Shown: positions 1 to 11,915 of the stretch, piece by piece | How positions within the stretch are numbered: the stretch's first letter is position 1 | How the letters are laid out: each line of letters opens with the position of its first letter | Source of the DNA: Diphasiastrum complanatum | Taxonomy: Eukaryota > Streptophyta > Lycopodiopsida > Lycopodiales > Lycopodiaceae | NCBI GenBank assembly: GCA_029204225.1 | Contig: CM055104.1 | Coordinates: 52,632,294-52,694,293, forward strand | DNA length: 62,000 bases | Direction of reading: 5' to 3' | The notes under the pieces: generated by a model | The model's database searches: none | Told to the model about the DNA's origin: nothing | Seen by the model: the letters and a program-made list of their open reading frames with translations, nothing else | Position numbers and translations under genes: made by a program

Positions 1-1110
1 TGAGCTACGCGAGCCAAGCGTTTTGGAGCTATGGAGAACCAAAACAGGTCCAGGGAATTTTTTCTGAGTAAAATCTTCAGATCTTACTGTTTAGGCTCGC
101 CCCTCTGATAGATGGTAGTTCAAACTCTGTTTTATCTCCAGTTAAGAGGGCAAGGCAAGTTGTCAAGATTTAGGCCTCCAAACATCAGTTGAGAATTCAA
201 GACCCTGTTTGGCAGTTTTGTGAAGTTGCCACAGTCAGATTTGGGGAGGCAGATTCATGATGGTTTAAAAATTAGTTTGAAGGCTATTTTTTGCACTGTC
301 TTGTGGGGGGATGATAGTTTCATGATAGTTCCTCACATACATATGCTTAAAACATTCAAACCACAAGCATAACAGTCATAATTTTTTTTTGCAAAGTAAC
401 CACTAAAAACTAGTGACCAGTCCCTACAACAAAGCAAGTAGAAAAAAATGAAAAACAACAAAAGTTAGCAAGCATTTGGCTCCCCGGCAACGGCGCCAAT
501 GTTGTCAAAAGTAGAAGGCTTCCACCTTCTTCTCCTAAGTCGTTTGTAGCACGATAAGTAGGGCTCGAACCTAGGAGCCTTGAAGATGCATGCAAAACAA
601 AAGGGGTAACGCTATTTCTACTTGCAAGCAAGATGCCATGAACACACAACTAAAACCAAATAGTACTAACTTTAAAACTAAAACCACATTAACTCTAACC
701 CACTCTTCCACACCTTCTCCTCTCTACTCACTCATACACTCTTCCACAAACTCTTAAAAAGCTCCACTAAATTAGAAACACATGATTTAGCATATATGCT
801 AACATGGGCTAAAATAGCAAGAATTTAGAAATGAAAGCAATAAGCATAAAGCCACACTATAATTATCCACACGCCAAAATTAGCACAAGTGGACCCAAAA
901 TGGTAGCACTTAGCTCTCTTGCATTAAGGATAGAAATTACATAGAAAGGGCTTCTCTTTATAGAAGCTTGTGGAGTGTCCTTTCCACATTCACTTATGGG
1001 ACTAGGATTTTCAAGTCTCAATATAGAATGCAAGTTCTTTTTAGAATCTTGACATTGACTTTTGCATACTTTTTTAAGTCTAAGTTTAAACCTTGAGACT
1101 TGCAAAAATT
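1..1110 (-). mobile_element. Ty3/gypsy-type element, 5' part: LTR, PBS and leader
   Basis: Read on the minus strand, TGGCGCCGTTGCCGGGGA lies at 498-481. This is the primer-binding site typical of plant Tat/Athila-type gypsy elements, probably pairing with tRNA-Asp. An LTR end (plus strand TGTTG from 500) sits directly beside it, so the LTR occupies 500 to somewhere near 1110. A minus-strand TATA box (complement of 954-963) fits a promoter inside the LTR. The outer LTR edge is not visible and was set by where similarity to anything recognisable stops. Bases 1-480 are the start of the internal leader and show no coding capacity. The body of the element lies outside the window. Confidence 0.55.
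481..498 (-). promoter_or_regulatory. primer-binding site of the minus-strand gypsy element
   Basis: The complement reads TGGCGCCGTTGCCGGGGA, one base from the LTR end. The same motif, with at most one change, is found at 33552-33569 and 36455-36472 on the plus strand, always just inside an LTR. Confidence 0.8.
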
Positions 1111-1326
1111 GGTTTCCTGTCCCCTAGTGACTAATGGCACCACAAGTTGGACTTATGCATGCAGGGTGCCATACTTGGAGCCTAACGCAACTTATCTACT
1201 GACGGCTCTTCAAGATGGGCTTATACGCACAGGATGCCATGCTTGGGCCATTAATTATGCAAAATTGATATTTACATTAGCTCCATCCCTGTAAGGTACT
1301 ACTTTCCTGAGTTCTCCCAAGCTCCA

Positions 1327-2736
1327 TTGAAATGCCCCTTGGGCCTTGTGTATTCCGGCCCCCACAAGGAGTCTCTGAGAAGGTACACCCGCAAGGTAAA
1401 AAACTTAATTGGCAAATTGGTGGGTGTTTGTCCTATCGCAATCCAGATTGAATGGTATCTTGCAGGGCTGCCAAGTAAGATTGACCGGTACTGCAAGGTA
1501 AAAAAGTGAATCCAAGAGGAACAAGCTAAGGCCCCTATTGGTGATCTCAATCGGCCAGCATAACCTATGGATTCGCCTGTACACTCGAACCAAGCTGTGA
1601 ATGCTCCTATCTCAACCATGAACCAGGAAGGGCTTATCCAACCTGAGTTTGATGAAGAACCCTTCACCTCCCTAGAACCAGAAGGGAGTGGGACCGAAGC
1701 CATAACTGCTTTATTGTCCAGTCATATCACCCTGCCCTTAGGTGATGTGTTGAAGAATTTCAAACCCTTACGCCAAGCCTTAACCGTCTGGTTAGGAGAT
1801 AAAAATATAGCCGGTGCTTCAGGTGTAAACATCATGTCATCACACATATATCGAGAGTGGGGGCTGAGTGCCTTAAAGCCCGCAGATTTTTATATAAAAC
1901 TTGCTGATCAAAGCTGTGTCAAACCCATGGGAATTGTCAAAAATGTACATGTGAAGGTCACTAATCTTCACTTTGTCATTAATTTCATAGGCTTAGATCT
2001 TTCAAAAACAACCTCATCTTATTGACTTCAGTTAGGAAGGCCCTGGCTAGAGTTAGCCAAAGTACGCCATGACTGGGGTGCAGATCGTATCACATTGGAG
2101 AATCGGGATCAAGCCGTGAGAGACGATCCAAATACCTGGACCATTAAGCCTGCGAGCCTGTTAGAAGAAACGACTTCGTCCACTATCAATCACACCATCG
2201 ACCGAAATCTAAAGAAGTGCTACAAGCCATTGGGAATCCATCAAGATTTTGATACTGATATCATCAATTGGATTCATGCTTTAGCTACAATCGATTGTAT
2301 GAGCTCTGTAAAAGGATCCATCTCCCTACTCCGAGAAGCCAATCAAGAGTCAAAACCTGCAAACCAAAAGCCTGTCACCCTTGATGATGAGATTGAAATC
2401 GGGGTGAACACGATCGAACTATCATGGCTTCCATTAGAACCACCCCCAAAACCCTGTGAAGAAAAACTTCTTCCTTGGTACTCAGTAATCAGCTTGGAAG
2501 ATGATGTGGGACATTCTGATGAACAAGCGTTATCTTACTTCGATCCCCAACGTTATGGAGAAAGACGACTACCAAAAGACGTCCCTAAAATCCCATCCTT
2601 GGCTAAGGTCTCTAAAGAGCCTCACCCCAAAAGTGTGTATCAATACCGGGTCAAGATAAGCAAATGGGACAATCCAGTAGATGAAGCCATAACCTGTGTA
2701 GACACCACGTTGTGGAACCCCCTTGAGAAGACAGTT
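1327..2736 (+). pseudogene. decayed gypsy gag-protease fragment
   Basis: A single reading frame with three in-frame stops (near 1507, 1561 and 2023) carries the end of a gag domain (around 1380-1505, with the pattern of a gag ending in EWYLAGLP). A retropepsin-like domain follows at about 1790-2075: ASGVNIM, GLSALKP, and a degraded LGRPWL strand at 2033. In active elements the strand before GVNIM holds the catalytic Asp-Ser/Thr-Gly. Here it reads AGAS, so the aspartate is lost. The stretch to 2736 resembles the linker between protease and reverse transcriptase. No reverse transcriptase follows, because copia sequence begins abruptly. Family assignment rests on the protease motifs; lineage is uncertain. 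Confidence 0.6.
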
Positions 2737-2759
2737 TTTTCCTCAAACTCTCCTATCTG

Positions 2760-3177
2760 CTCGTGCTCTGTTATATCTTGGCTTTCCAAAAAGCAAGCTA
2801 CCATCTCTCTTTCATCAACATAATCCGAATATAAAGCTATGACAACAACAACAAAGGAGGTTCTTTGGCTTAAAAGGCTTTTGGAGGAGCTACATGTGAT
2901 CAAGGATGAAGACATTCCATCCATATATTGTGATAATCAAGCAGCTCAACAACTTGTAAACAATCCAGTCTTCCATGCTCGAACAAAGCACATCGAGATT
3001 GCACATCATTTCGTGAGGGAAAAAGTGCAAGCAAAGGAGATCGAGCTTATTCATGTTTCATCATCAGATTGCATTGCTGATATACTCACCAAGGCATTGC
3101 CTAAAGATCCATTTTTAAAATTAAAATTGGCTCTTGGAGTAATAGATAGATCTATGCTAGATCTACCAAGCTAGATT
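2760..3177 (+). pseudogene. Ty1/copia RNase H C-terminal remnant
   Basis: The frame encodes the end of a copia polyprotein: SWLSKKQATISLSS, then one in-frame TAA (2821-2823) where SEAEYKA is expected, then EYKAMTTTTKE, YCDNQAA, NPVFHARTKHIEI, HHFVREKV and ADILTKAL, the usual last motifs of copia RNase H. It stops at 3172-3174. The LTR begins nine bases further on. The gypsy frame upstream runs into it without a stop, making a chance hybrid open frame from 2095 to 2823. The upstream part of pol is missing. Confidence 0.8.
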
Positions 3178-3183
3178 TTTGAG

Positions 3184-3840
3184 TGTGAAAAATGCAAAAA
3201 TAAGCTTCGTAGAGGCCAAAAATCTTGTATATAGGATAGACACACACGTGTGGAGCCTGTTCCCATGTGTGAAACTAGTGTACTTTTCATGTACCATAAT
3301 CATATATGTTGTACATATGTTTTAATTCAAGTTCTAGTGGCTAAAATGGCCAAAAACTAGTTTTCTAGAGATATGACACATGGCACCAATCTAATGATTG
3401 CATGAGTCAAATATTTTGAATAGGTGTCACATCCCATGTGTAGAGGACAGCTCACATGTGTGGAAATAGCTGAAGTAGGCGAGTTTTTGCTTCTAGAAGA
3501 TTTCCATAAAGATCTCCATATAGTAGGAAAATAGACCAAAAATGCCCAAAATGGAAATTTTTGATCCAAGTGTCAAATTGCATGATGGTGACAAGGCATC
3601 CTCACATGTGTGAGATCTGATGCATGATCAGTACCTCGAGCTCCAAAAATGTATATATAGAGGCTTATTTGGCCATAATCAATGTGAGACACCAATCTTG
3701 GTTTTGGAAGCAATGTTGAGTGATTCTCTCCATTTGTCTACATTTGTTTTGATTGTTTTGAGGTGCTATCAACGTATCACTTGATTTTTAGGTTGGAGTA
3801 TGTACTCAGACAGATTTTCACACGTGGGAAACCTGAAAGT
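3184..3840 (+). repeat. copia 3' LTR (family 3), right edge uncertain
   Basis: TGTGAAAAATG starts just after the RNase H stop and the short GAG purine end, as expected for a 3' LTR. A TATA box (TATATATAG, 3652-3660) and G-box palindromes (CACACGTGTG at 3243-3252, CACACGTGGG at 3819-3828, several CACATGTG) lie inside. The first bases match the LTR start of the intact copia at 46932, but the rest differs. No second copy in the window fixes the right edge. Confidence 0.6.
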
Positions 3841-4990
3841 ACACTTACCTTCAATTAATGATTGTTCTTGTTAGGATTTTGTGTCTAGAATTGATCTAGA
3901 TTGATCTTAATCTCAAGTAGATTGGTAGATCAAGTAATCTGACAACCAATCCCTCTTGAGAATCAAATTAGGATTTACTCTTGGTCCTTTTTGTACTTTT
4001 TGCACACTGCCTTGTCATTCTTTTCTCTCCATTCTCGTAGCTCTTTGCTTGTGGTTATAGGCATCTCTTCGGTGTCATGTGTCAATTTTCAGAGAAAAAG
4101 GACAATTACAATTGTACTTATCAACCATTAAGAGTTATTGATTGCTTAATCCAATGATTTATCAAGTTCTAGGTGAGGAGCATAGTCAACCCCATACTAG
4201 AGGGAAGAGGGCTCTGATAACTGTCTGCAGAGAGAGAGAGCAAATGGTCATTTTCCATCTGGAACAGGGCTTTCATTAGCCAATAAGAAGCTGCCAACAT
4301 AGGTTTGATAGTTGGAAACAAGTTTGATGGCTGGAAATTCGAGTATAGGCTGCAAACAACCATCACCAAATCGAGCTTAGTAAAAGGGCTGGTGACTCAT
4401 TGAAGTGTGCTAAAAACCGTCCATAACAGTGTGCCCGACATATGGCTACTGGAAAACATTTGTAGAGGGGCGCAGACAACCGCTTGTGGAGGAGCACTTC
4501 TGCTCAGTCTTTCAAACAGTGCGATTGGCTGGAGATAGAACTTTGGAGTGCCAGTGATGACTAACTGCCTCAGGAACTGCCTCGAATCTGATAGATGGCC
4601 GAGGACTTGGAGACCTACCTGGAAACCGTCACTTGAGAAGAGGATGAATGAAAGAACGATGGCCCAATGACTCGCTCAAAGTGCGTTGAGGTAGGCACTA
4701 AAGAATGAGGCTCCCGAGTGTGAAGGTGGGCTAGAGATGAAGCACGATGGTGGCTGGCTGCAAGAAACCGATGAGGGCTGGAAAACCGTCTTCAAACCTG
4801 CGTTTGGGAGAGCAAAGCCTACCCTAAGAATCCCAAAGAGAGAGAGAGAGTGAGGAGTGCGACAGTTCCTTTTCAGCGAGGTGCGACAGCTGCCCTTCAG
4901 ATCCAGCGAAGTGTGACAGCTGCTTTTCAGTGAGGTGCGACAGCTGTCCTTCAGCTCCAGCAAAGTGCGACAGCTGCCCTTCAGAAATAC
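3841..4990. other. noncoding stretch with degenerate GTGCGACAGCTG repeats
   Basis: No gene is visible. From about 4855 to 4985 a unit of roughly 30 bases containing GTGCGACAGCTG-CCTTCAG recurs about five times with changes. Similar GTGCGCT-rich sequence occurs near 19890-19950. The open frames across this part on both strands are low-complexity products of the repeats. Confidence 0.4.
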
Positions 4991-6214
4991 AAAACTGCCC
5001 TTAGGAAATAGACATTTGCCTTGGCTAAATTCCTTCGCCATTTTCTTTGGGTTGGCAAATGCCCCCTTCTTCCCTGGTCGATCTATACTACTTTGTTGCT
5101 TGATGGTGGTCTGGGCATCCCTAATCATGTTGTTAAAAACAACTCCCTTGTCATTCGTCGTCTTTCTTCCTTGGTCATGCCCTCTCAACATTGGCATTTC
5201 CTTCTCCTTCATTATATGGCCTCTTCTATGGTTGCCCCCTCCCTTCTGCAACCTTTTCCTTCCTTCTCTACGCTGTTGTCCTTTGGTGGTTCCTTTAGGT
5301 TCAAAGGACTCTTTATCCTCAAGAATCTGGCCTACTCTTTCTTGGAATTTCGCCGTCTCCTCTCCTACACCAATCCCTCGCTTCTTTCGTAAAACGATTC
5401 CATTTGGATCTCCTCTCTCTTTCCTCAACCTTCTCCCTCTCTTTTTTCCCTCCACCCACGTCTTTCTTTTTCATTGGCCTGCAAGGGGTTACTTACGCTC
5501 AGCCAAATCATCATCTGTTAGCTCCTCAATTCTCAAGCTCTTTCCTTTGGTGAGCATTCACTCCTTAATTATGCCTCCTCCACGACCTTTTTTCTTGAAT
5601 TTGCCACTTCTTTTGTTCTGGATGGGTGGGAGCCCTCTCTTGACCAATCCCTTCTTTGCTACCGGGCTTCTCAACTTCATCGACATCCTCTCTTTTTCTG
5701 ACTTCCTTAACAGGACTTGGCCTGCCCTGTGGTGTATAAAATGCCAATTGGATTTTTCATTTGTTGTAGAGACTTGTGGTTGGGAAGTTCATAGTCTCCT
5801 CGATTGTTGGATCATTCTTGTCCCATTCATGGTTGACATTGTCCTACTAGGAGATCCACCTATTTGGGCACATTATTTACTTCACTTTTGGAATCTGTGT
5901 AGGTTGGCAGCTTTATAGCTCACTTATTTACTTCACTTTTGGAATCTGTGCAGGTTGGTAGCTTTATAGCTCATATGGTTAAATCACCAAGTTTTGAATG
6001 GTTCTTCATCACATATTTCGGCAACAGCTTGTTTGCGACTTGTTGTATATCTTTCTCTTGTTGTTTAGATATATTGGACTACCTCCCTACGTGGTGTGCT
6101 ATGTGTCCTATAGTTTTTTGTATAGTGCACCCCTTTGAGTGCTGTTTAACTTCTATACATGTATATTTGTGAATATACAATAGCATCATTAAGCTTTGCA
6201 AAAAAAAAAAAAAC
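4990..6214 (+). mobile_element. L1-type LINE, 3' fragment, copy A
   Basis: Around 5030-5120 a frame reads RHFLWVGKCPLLPWS then GGLGIPN, the pattern after the reverse transcriptase of plant L1-type ORF2 proteins. Further down are decayed pieces of the C-terminal zf-RVT region. The element ends with AAGCTTTGC and an A-tract at 6201-6214. Copy B (23880-24619) shares the 3' half. Relative to copy B this copy lacks roughly 130 bases near 5740 and carries a private 51-base tandem duplication. It is heavily frame-shifted and truncated at the 5' side. Confidence 0.65.
5873..5974. repeat. 51-bp tandem duplication in LINE copy A
   Basis: TTATTTACTTCACTTTTGG starts at 5873 and again at 5924. The two units differ at two positions. 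Copy B of the LINE has only one unit, so the duplication arose after the segmental duplication. Confidence 0.85.
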
Positions 6215-8264
6215 AATCTAAAAACCTATTCTTGATTATGCTTAAAAAAATTGATCAGATCATTCAAAATCAACATGTTTGCTAGGATTTTGTTTTAAAC
6301 CATAAAATTTCTAGAATCGAACAAAAAAAACGATGGCATAGGCTATTAGAACCTTTGTAGAAACCTCTACAAGCCCATCATGATGTGAGCATAGTGCAAC
6401 ATGATTTGTGAAGGTTGAGAACATTCATATTGAAATCTTAAGGTTTTTGCTTAATATGCCCTTGTTAGCTGAATTAACCTTCGCATGGCTTCAAAATTAA
6501 GAAACCATTCCTCACACACCTCTAAGAGAGCTTAATTTGGCATTTTGGAGGTGAGACTCAAATAGGTTTCACTCACTAATTCAAGCCACCAGCTTCACAC
6601 CAATTATAAGCTTTAAAAAGGCTTGATATATGCTGCATTGAGTGGAAGGTCAAATTTACTCAACAGTGACTTTTTTTTTATTTTCTAAAGGTAAGTATTT
6701 GTAAATCTTTCCAATGATGAAATAAATTTCAAATGTACGAACATTCTAATAAGAAAATGAATTGAATATCAATAATTAAATGACATACATATTTACCTTG
6801 TTTAACTTCCCAAAAGATATTAAGGCGACAAATTCTCTTGGAAGTCTTGTAATTTTCTTGCTTAAGCCAGCTTTATGATATTTGCCAAACTAAGTTATGT
6901 GACCATGCAAACCACATAAAAATATCCCATCCCCGATCACCTTTCCACCTACCATCACACAAATTCCCCAAAATTAGTTCCAAAGGATGGTGGATAATGG
7001 ACAAACTAAATGTGGGTGATTTTTAAAGCTCCATAATGCTTAAGGGATTATTGGAAGCTCACACGCATGCATTTGATGTGCAAATAAAACACTCTCATGC
7101 ATGCATTATTGTTGACCAATCAAATTGAGTTTCCATAAGTTCACATGAAAAAGTCCTCTAGTTTTCAATAAATATACAAGAAAAAGTCCTCAAATGGTTC
7201 TTTGAGCCCCTCTTTTTTTCTCCTAAAAAACTCAATTATAACAGTCCACTCTTGTCAGTTTATTTTGATAAATTCACACCTATCCCCCTCCCTTTGTTTT
7301 ATCAATTGTCATACTAGATTGATCTTAATAAGCATTCATGCATATCTTAATGAAAATTAGAAAATCTTCATTTGTCCAATCTCTTCAATTTGCATCAAGT
7401 TTAATGAAAACATAATCAAAGTTTTCAGTCTATTAACTAATCAACATAAGAGACAGTCTTACTATGGTGAAACTAGCTATTAATATGTCATATCTATTCC
7501 TTCTGTCACTTTTAAAAAAGTTTCCTTTCAGGATTTGAAAATTCAATTTGGAAAACTAAAATCATTTACAAGTCAAATACTGTCTTTGCTTATTGGGATT
7601 GAAACAAGCATCTTATTTAGCATACAATTTGAGAAAAAATTGATAACAATCAAACTGAGAGATTTAATAATCCACTACAAAATCTAGTAGTACTACACTG
7701 AATCAAAGAGTAATTTATGATTTAAAAAACTCAATTACAACACACTGTAGATATGTCTGGGTATTCCTCTACCCTTTCATCAAGGATAGAGCTGATCAGC
7801 TGATCAACTCATCTTACATGTTCCTACAGTACTCTACCATCCATTAAACAGCATTATAGAATTAATTACATAAGTATCTCTGGTGTCTGAAAGTGATTGC
7901 TATGCTGAGAGACACCTCTATATCCCGGCAAGGCTCAGTGAGCTCAAGATAAGTAAGGTTAAGAGTAATTGGGCTGAATTGAATTTCCCATCTACAACAC
8001 AGACTAATCTGAATTGGAAATTTTCAAAGATTGTTGCAACAGAATAATCCTCAACAGACACTTCCAAATTGTGCTTCCTCAAATAAGATCCCGAAAGGAG
8101 TAAATCCTTTCTTGCAGCATAAAATCAAAGGCTACGTAGCTCCTGATGATTGCAATGCAATTTTTTGAATCCATTTCTCAATAGAATCCAGAAGATTCTT
8201 GCTTGCAGCAAAGAAATATCAACCTGTCAATTCTTCACAGAGTAGTAGCGGTGTGTTACAGCCA
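6215..8264. other. noncoding part of segmental copy A
   Basis: No coding sequence is recognised. 6215-7440 aligns by eye with 24620-26226, including the stretch immediately after the LINE A-tract. About 7515-8264 aligns instead with 28880-29657, the 3' flank of the second zinc-ribbon gene. Copy B has about 300 extra bases at 25155-25450. A perfect 14-base palindrome (TGATCAGCTGATCA) lies at 7793-7806. Confidence 0.7.
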
Positions 8265-8459
8265 TTAGCGGATTTGGGCTCCACAGCGTGTGCAGAGTAT
8301 TTCATGATGGCTGCTGCAGCAGACAGGGATGAAGCAGAAGCGGCACTCTGTCTTCACCCTTGAGTTACTAAGCTGCCCTCCGCATCTGGGGCAGAGGCCC
8401 TGAACAGGCTTGGCGCTCTTCACCTTGCGTATCTGGTCACAGATGAAGCAGAAAAACAT
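8265..8459 (-). CDS. small zinc-ribbon protein, copy A
   Basis: Predicted protein of 64 residues, starting MFFCFICDQ. It has Cys pairs at 4/7, CPRC at 23-26, CRFC at 39-42, CC at 47-48 and CTRC at 56-59, which suggests one or two zinc-binding knuckles. It resembles small plant zinc-ribbon proteins (zinc-ribbon_15-like). That assignment is from memory and the biochemical role is unknown. I chose the start because the open frame extends upstream only in this copy, while the 64-codon version is shared with copy B at 29658-29852. The two coding regions differ at five bases, four of them silent and one giving Ser33 here versus Ala there. No intron is seen in the coding part. An upstream TATA and G-boxes suggest a working promoter. 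Confidence 0.7.
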   Translation of the reverse strand: MFFCFICDQIRKVKSAKPVQGLCPRCGGQLSNSRVKTECRFCFIPVCCSSHHEILCTRCGAQIR

Positions 8460-8589
8460 GATGGATGGATGAATAGCCTCCCTTTCCTTCAGATCTCTTG
8501 TAATTTCTTCTGTCTTCTCGCCTCCCTTTCCTCGCCTTTTCTTCTCTTTCCTCTGCCTCGAAAGCAAAGACTGATTGAAACGGAGGAGG

Positions 8590-8870
8590 AGCATGCATAT
8601 ATATATCTGTATGGATAGTCGGGGGGTAAAGGCACGCGGTATCTTAAGCCCGCGCGCCCTTGGATGCTTGCCACGACTCAAAGGGAGAGGATTCAGCGGT
8701 TGATCTATACACACGTGGAAAAATTTTAATGGCTTTGGTGTATCTAACGGTGCGTGTCAGGTCATGAGACGCTGACACCTGTAACCGCGTCACCCACAAA
8801 CCTCCCGCTTTAGACGCGCCACTTGTCCGTGCATGGAGTCTTCCCGATCGACACGTGTCAGGATCTCAAC
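8590..8870 (-). promoter_or_regulatory. promoter region of zinc-ribbon copy A (TATA, G-boxes)
   Basis: On the minus strand a TATA-like run lies at about 8596-8608. CACGTG G-box cores lie further upstream at 8712-8717 and 8852-8857, the latter inside the palindrome GACACGTGTC. The same arrangement is kept in copy B. G-boxes with ACGT cores are bound by bZIP/bHLH factors in plants. Stress or ABA control is only an inference. Confidence 0.5.
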
Positions 8871-8966
8871 GGTGAAGGTGCGCTGTGGAGGCTTGCACCA
8901 CGAAGACAGAAAGTTCCAGAATTTTTCAGAATTGAAATCAAAATTTTACAAAAACTAGGGGGATTG

Positions 8967-9566
8967 TGGCAAGCCACTTGGCCCTGCCTTAAGTTGGTAT
9001 TTTATTTTGTATTATATGTGTTAGCGTGGATGTAAATGTGACACTAAAAAAAATTGTCTATTTTTATTAACAAAAGATGGGAAAACTCATCGTAGTACAA
9101 AAAATTGCATGTGGGAAGTGTGAATGTTAGAAGGTGGTTTAAAAGTTATTGTTTAATGCAAGTCACCAAGTAGGGTAGTTGCAAGTTGTCCTAGTTCTTT
9201 CCAGGAATGCGATGACAATAATGCTACTCTTTATGTTGAGTTTCATAGAAGCAACAATACTTCCAGCAATAGAAACCCGATGAAGGAGGCTTACATGATA
9301 TAGATAATAATGAATTGGTGAGTGGTCACTCCAATAACAATGCGTGACTCCGTAAAAATTTTTTCGAGTTATGTACATGTGCATTTGTCCATATATGATC
9401 TAACTAACTTTTTGAGTTGTGTGCATTTGTCCATATATAATCTAACTGGCTTCCATACAATGTTGTTGGTGTAGTGATAGTTTGTTGAAAACTATGCATG
9501 AATGTCGTGAGATGGTTGGCATGGTTGTTGCAAGCAAGCATATTGATATTGAAATCTCCAAGAGAG
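8967..9566 (-). pseudogene. endonuclease/exonuclease/phosphatase-domain remnant, copy A
   Basis: On the minus strand, starting near 9566, one can read a degraded LGDFNINML followed by frame-shifted pieces and then GVTHCYWSDHSPI (ends near 9318). GDFN and SDH are the metal-binding and catalytic motifs of the EEP nuclease fold used by LINEs and by Helentron/Helitron2 transposons. The fragment aligns with 26227-26880, which is better preserved. The amino-terminal half of the domain and any transposase are absent. Confidence 0.45.
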
Positions 9567-11815
9567 TTAATTTCACAATTTAATAAGTACTATTTAGATT
9601 GCAAGAAAGAGATATCCATTGAAGTTTGAAGGGTAAAAGTACCATTTTTGAAGCCAATAAAGTTAAATTGAGGGAAGAAAGCAACCCTGAGTTGAACTTT
9701 CATACAGTATCAACCAAAGAGAGAAATTATCTGATATCAAAAGATCTCTGATATATTTGTCTGCCGCAATGGAAAACCTTGAACGAGTATTTGCACATGA
9801 ATAAAATTCCATCATCAACAGTAGAAAGTTGACATACACCTCAAAATATACTATGTGAGAGCTTTAGTGGAGAAAAACATAGGCAAATCGGTTTGTTCCC
9901 GATGATATATGCCAATTGAGGTATAATATGATAAGCTAATTCCAAACTTTTCAGAACAGGAGAGATTCCATAGATAATCAGCTCAAGCTGTGAGGCACAT
10001 TCGTCTCTTGATAAACTCCCTTTTCAAAGACAAAACTATTGAGGGCTTTTTTAGATCCCTTCCTTCCCCCTCCATGCAATCTTACCATTTGTGTCATTTG
10101 TGTCTCAGACTATCATGAAGAAGATTATTTGAGACTTTATGATAACATTCTTGATTGGTACTTGGTGAATTTCACCTAACAGTTAACAAGAACAACAAGC
10201 TCACTTTTATATTTTCAATGGTAATCCATGAGATCTTCTTTCTATATACGACACTGACAAATGAATTGTGCACAAATGTTTAGCTTGAATCTGCTCTCAC
10301 AACCACAGTAGATGATGCATGCAATGAAAAATAAATGCTATAGCTCATAGGCTTCATGTCACTAAGCCAAATTTCACTTCCAAGTTCATAATCAAGAAGT
10401 TGCATGAAGGTTTTCAAGTGCCACCCTCTGAGGAGTCTATGAAGGTTTGAAGTCAATGTACTCACAAGGGCCTACAATACAACGCTTCCTAACCAAGTCA
10501 CTGGAAATGTTTAACCCAAGATTTGATCATGGGATAGGATTTAGACTTTGTAGGGATAGTTGGCTCAATAATCAGTTATATACTTCTAAGACCAATAGCA
10601 ATGAATCATTGTGAGCTTCTATCATCTCATCTTCACATGGGTGAAGAGACTTTTTTTCCCTGAATATGCAAATATTTGAAACATAGAGAAGTAGAAAGTC
10701 ATTGGTTTTTAAAGCCTTTATGATGGCTGTGGATCTTGTAATGGAAATAATCCTGTTATACATACTTATTCACGATCTTAAATGTGAATGTCTAAGGATT
10801 TGCCACCTATTTGCACAGAATATAGGATCAGAGAAGTTTACAAGAAGAATGTCAAAATTTGTTGCATGTATTTGTTACTCAAAACAATGTCCCAAATGGA
10901 CTTGCAACTGATTACAATCTGATTAAGTATACTGGCTTTTGTTATGCAACATACGTAGCAGTGTCTACATTGCAAAGGTTAACCTATCCTAGGGATCTTC
11001 ATAACATTAGAGTTGCACTTCAACTTTCTGGCCTCCTTCCAAAATATGCCCAATGGCATTCAGATCTATAACTGTTGCTAATTCTAGTATACCCCAAATC
11101 AATCAACCACATGTCCTTTTGATGCCCACATAGTCAATAATACCTACAAAAGTTGAACACGTCAATCCCACATAGCTTCAGATATCATGATACCAGATGT
11201 GCATTTTCAAGCTAAAAACATTTGGTGTATTTGATGTATAAGCAATAGTACACTATATCCTCTGACCATGAGGTTGCACATCTTGGGTGCAGTTGAGCGC
11301 TGTGGCAGAATCCAGCAGTTTGATTAGCCTCATTGCTTTTCGGAAGAACGAACAAGAAATGAGAAAGAGAAATATGTAAGAAACTCCAAGTAAGGCTTTT
11401 GGAGGAGAAGATGGACCGTGATAAGCTACCAAACTAGCTGCCAATTCTCTCTGTTTTCATGGGCATGAACATCAAAGCCATCAACCTAAACTGGTTTGCA
11501 ACTCAAAAAGCTAGTCTGCTACTCTGAAAATAAGATACTAGTAACTCCAACCTCCAAAACATTCACGCATCAGATGCCGAGACTGGATAAAACACTTGGA
11601 GTCCATATTCAAACAAGGTATCTGAAACATCATCGAATAATAATGTAGCTTTTCACAGAGATGCAGATAAGGCAACAGGTTATCTTGTCGCGATGATGAT
11701 GCAAATTTCTGAGGGATAATGGCATCATAATCTTGTAGAATCACTTGAGGCTGGGTTATTTACAGAGTATTGCAACCTCCGATAGTTAGGATAATCTTTA
11801 TCTTCTTTTGATAAT
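9567..11815. other. no gene recognised
   Basis: AT-rich sequence with only short open frames that lack any motif I can name. I see no LTR, inverted repeat or copy elsewhere in the window. Confidence 0.4.
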
Positions 11816-11915
11816 AGGACAATCTTTGATGCTAAGAAAGATCTTGTCAATCAAAAGGGAAAATCCATATAATCTTTGATGCTAATCAAGATCATGTGAA
11901 TCAAAAGGAATGTTG
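11810..11915. repeat. direct duplication of about 57 bp at the pectinesterase stop
   Basis: AATCTTTGATGCTAA followed by AGATC and AATCAAAAGG occurs twice, near 11816 and near 11873. The second unit encodes, on the minus strand, the last residues and stop of the pectinesterase remnant. Confidence 0.6.

Noticed and set aside
555-580. GGTTCGAGCC-like T-arm on the minus strand, and a similar GAGTTCGAACC at 30177
   Set aside because: No matching acceptor, D-arm or anticodon arm can be folded around either site. They look like chance or LTR sequence, not tRNA genes.
1100-1294. 64-codon plus-strand frame before the gypsy gag remnant
   Set aside because: No gag motif is seen and it may belong to the LTR edge of the neighbouring element.
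4676-5455. 259-codon minus-strand open frame
   Set aside because: It runs through the GTGCGACAGCTG repeats and then antisense to the LINE. Its Lys/Arg/Ser-rich composition is a by-product of both.
8460-8714. 149-codon version of zinc-ribbon copy A with an 85-residue extension
   Set aside because: The extension is not open in copy B and runs across the leader and the TATA region. The conserved part starts at MFFCF.
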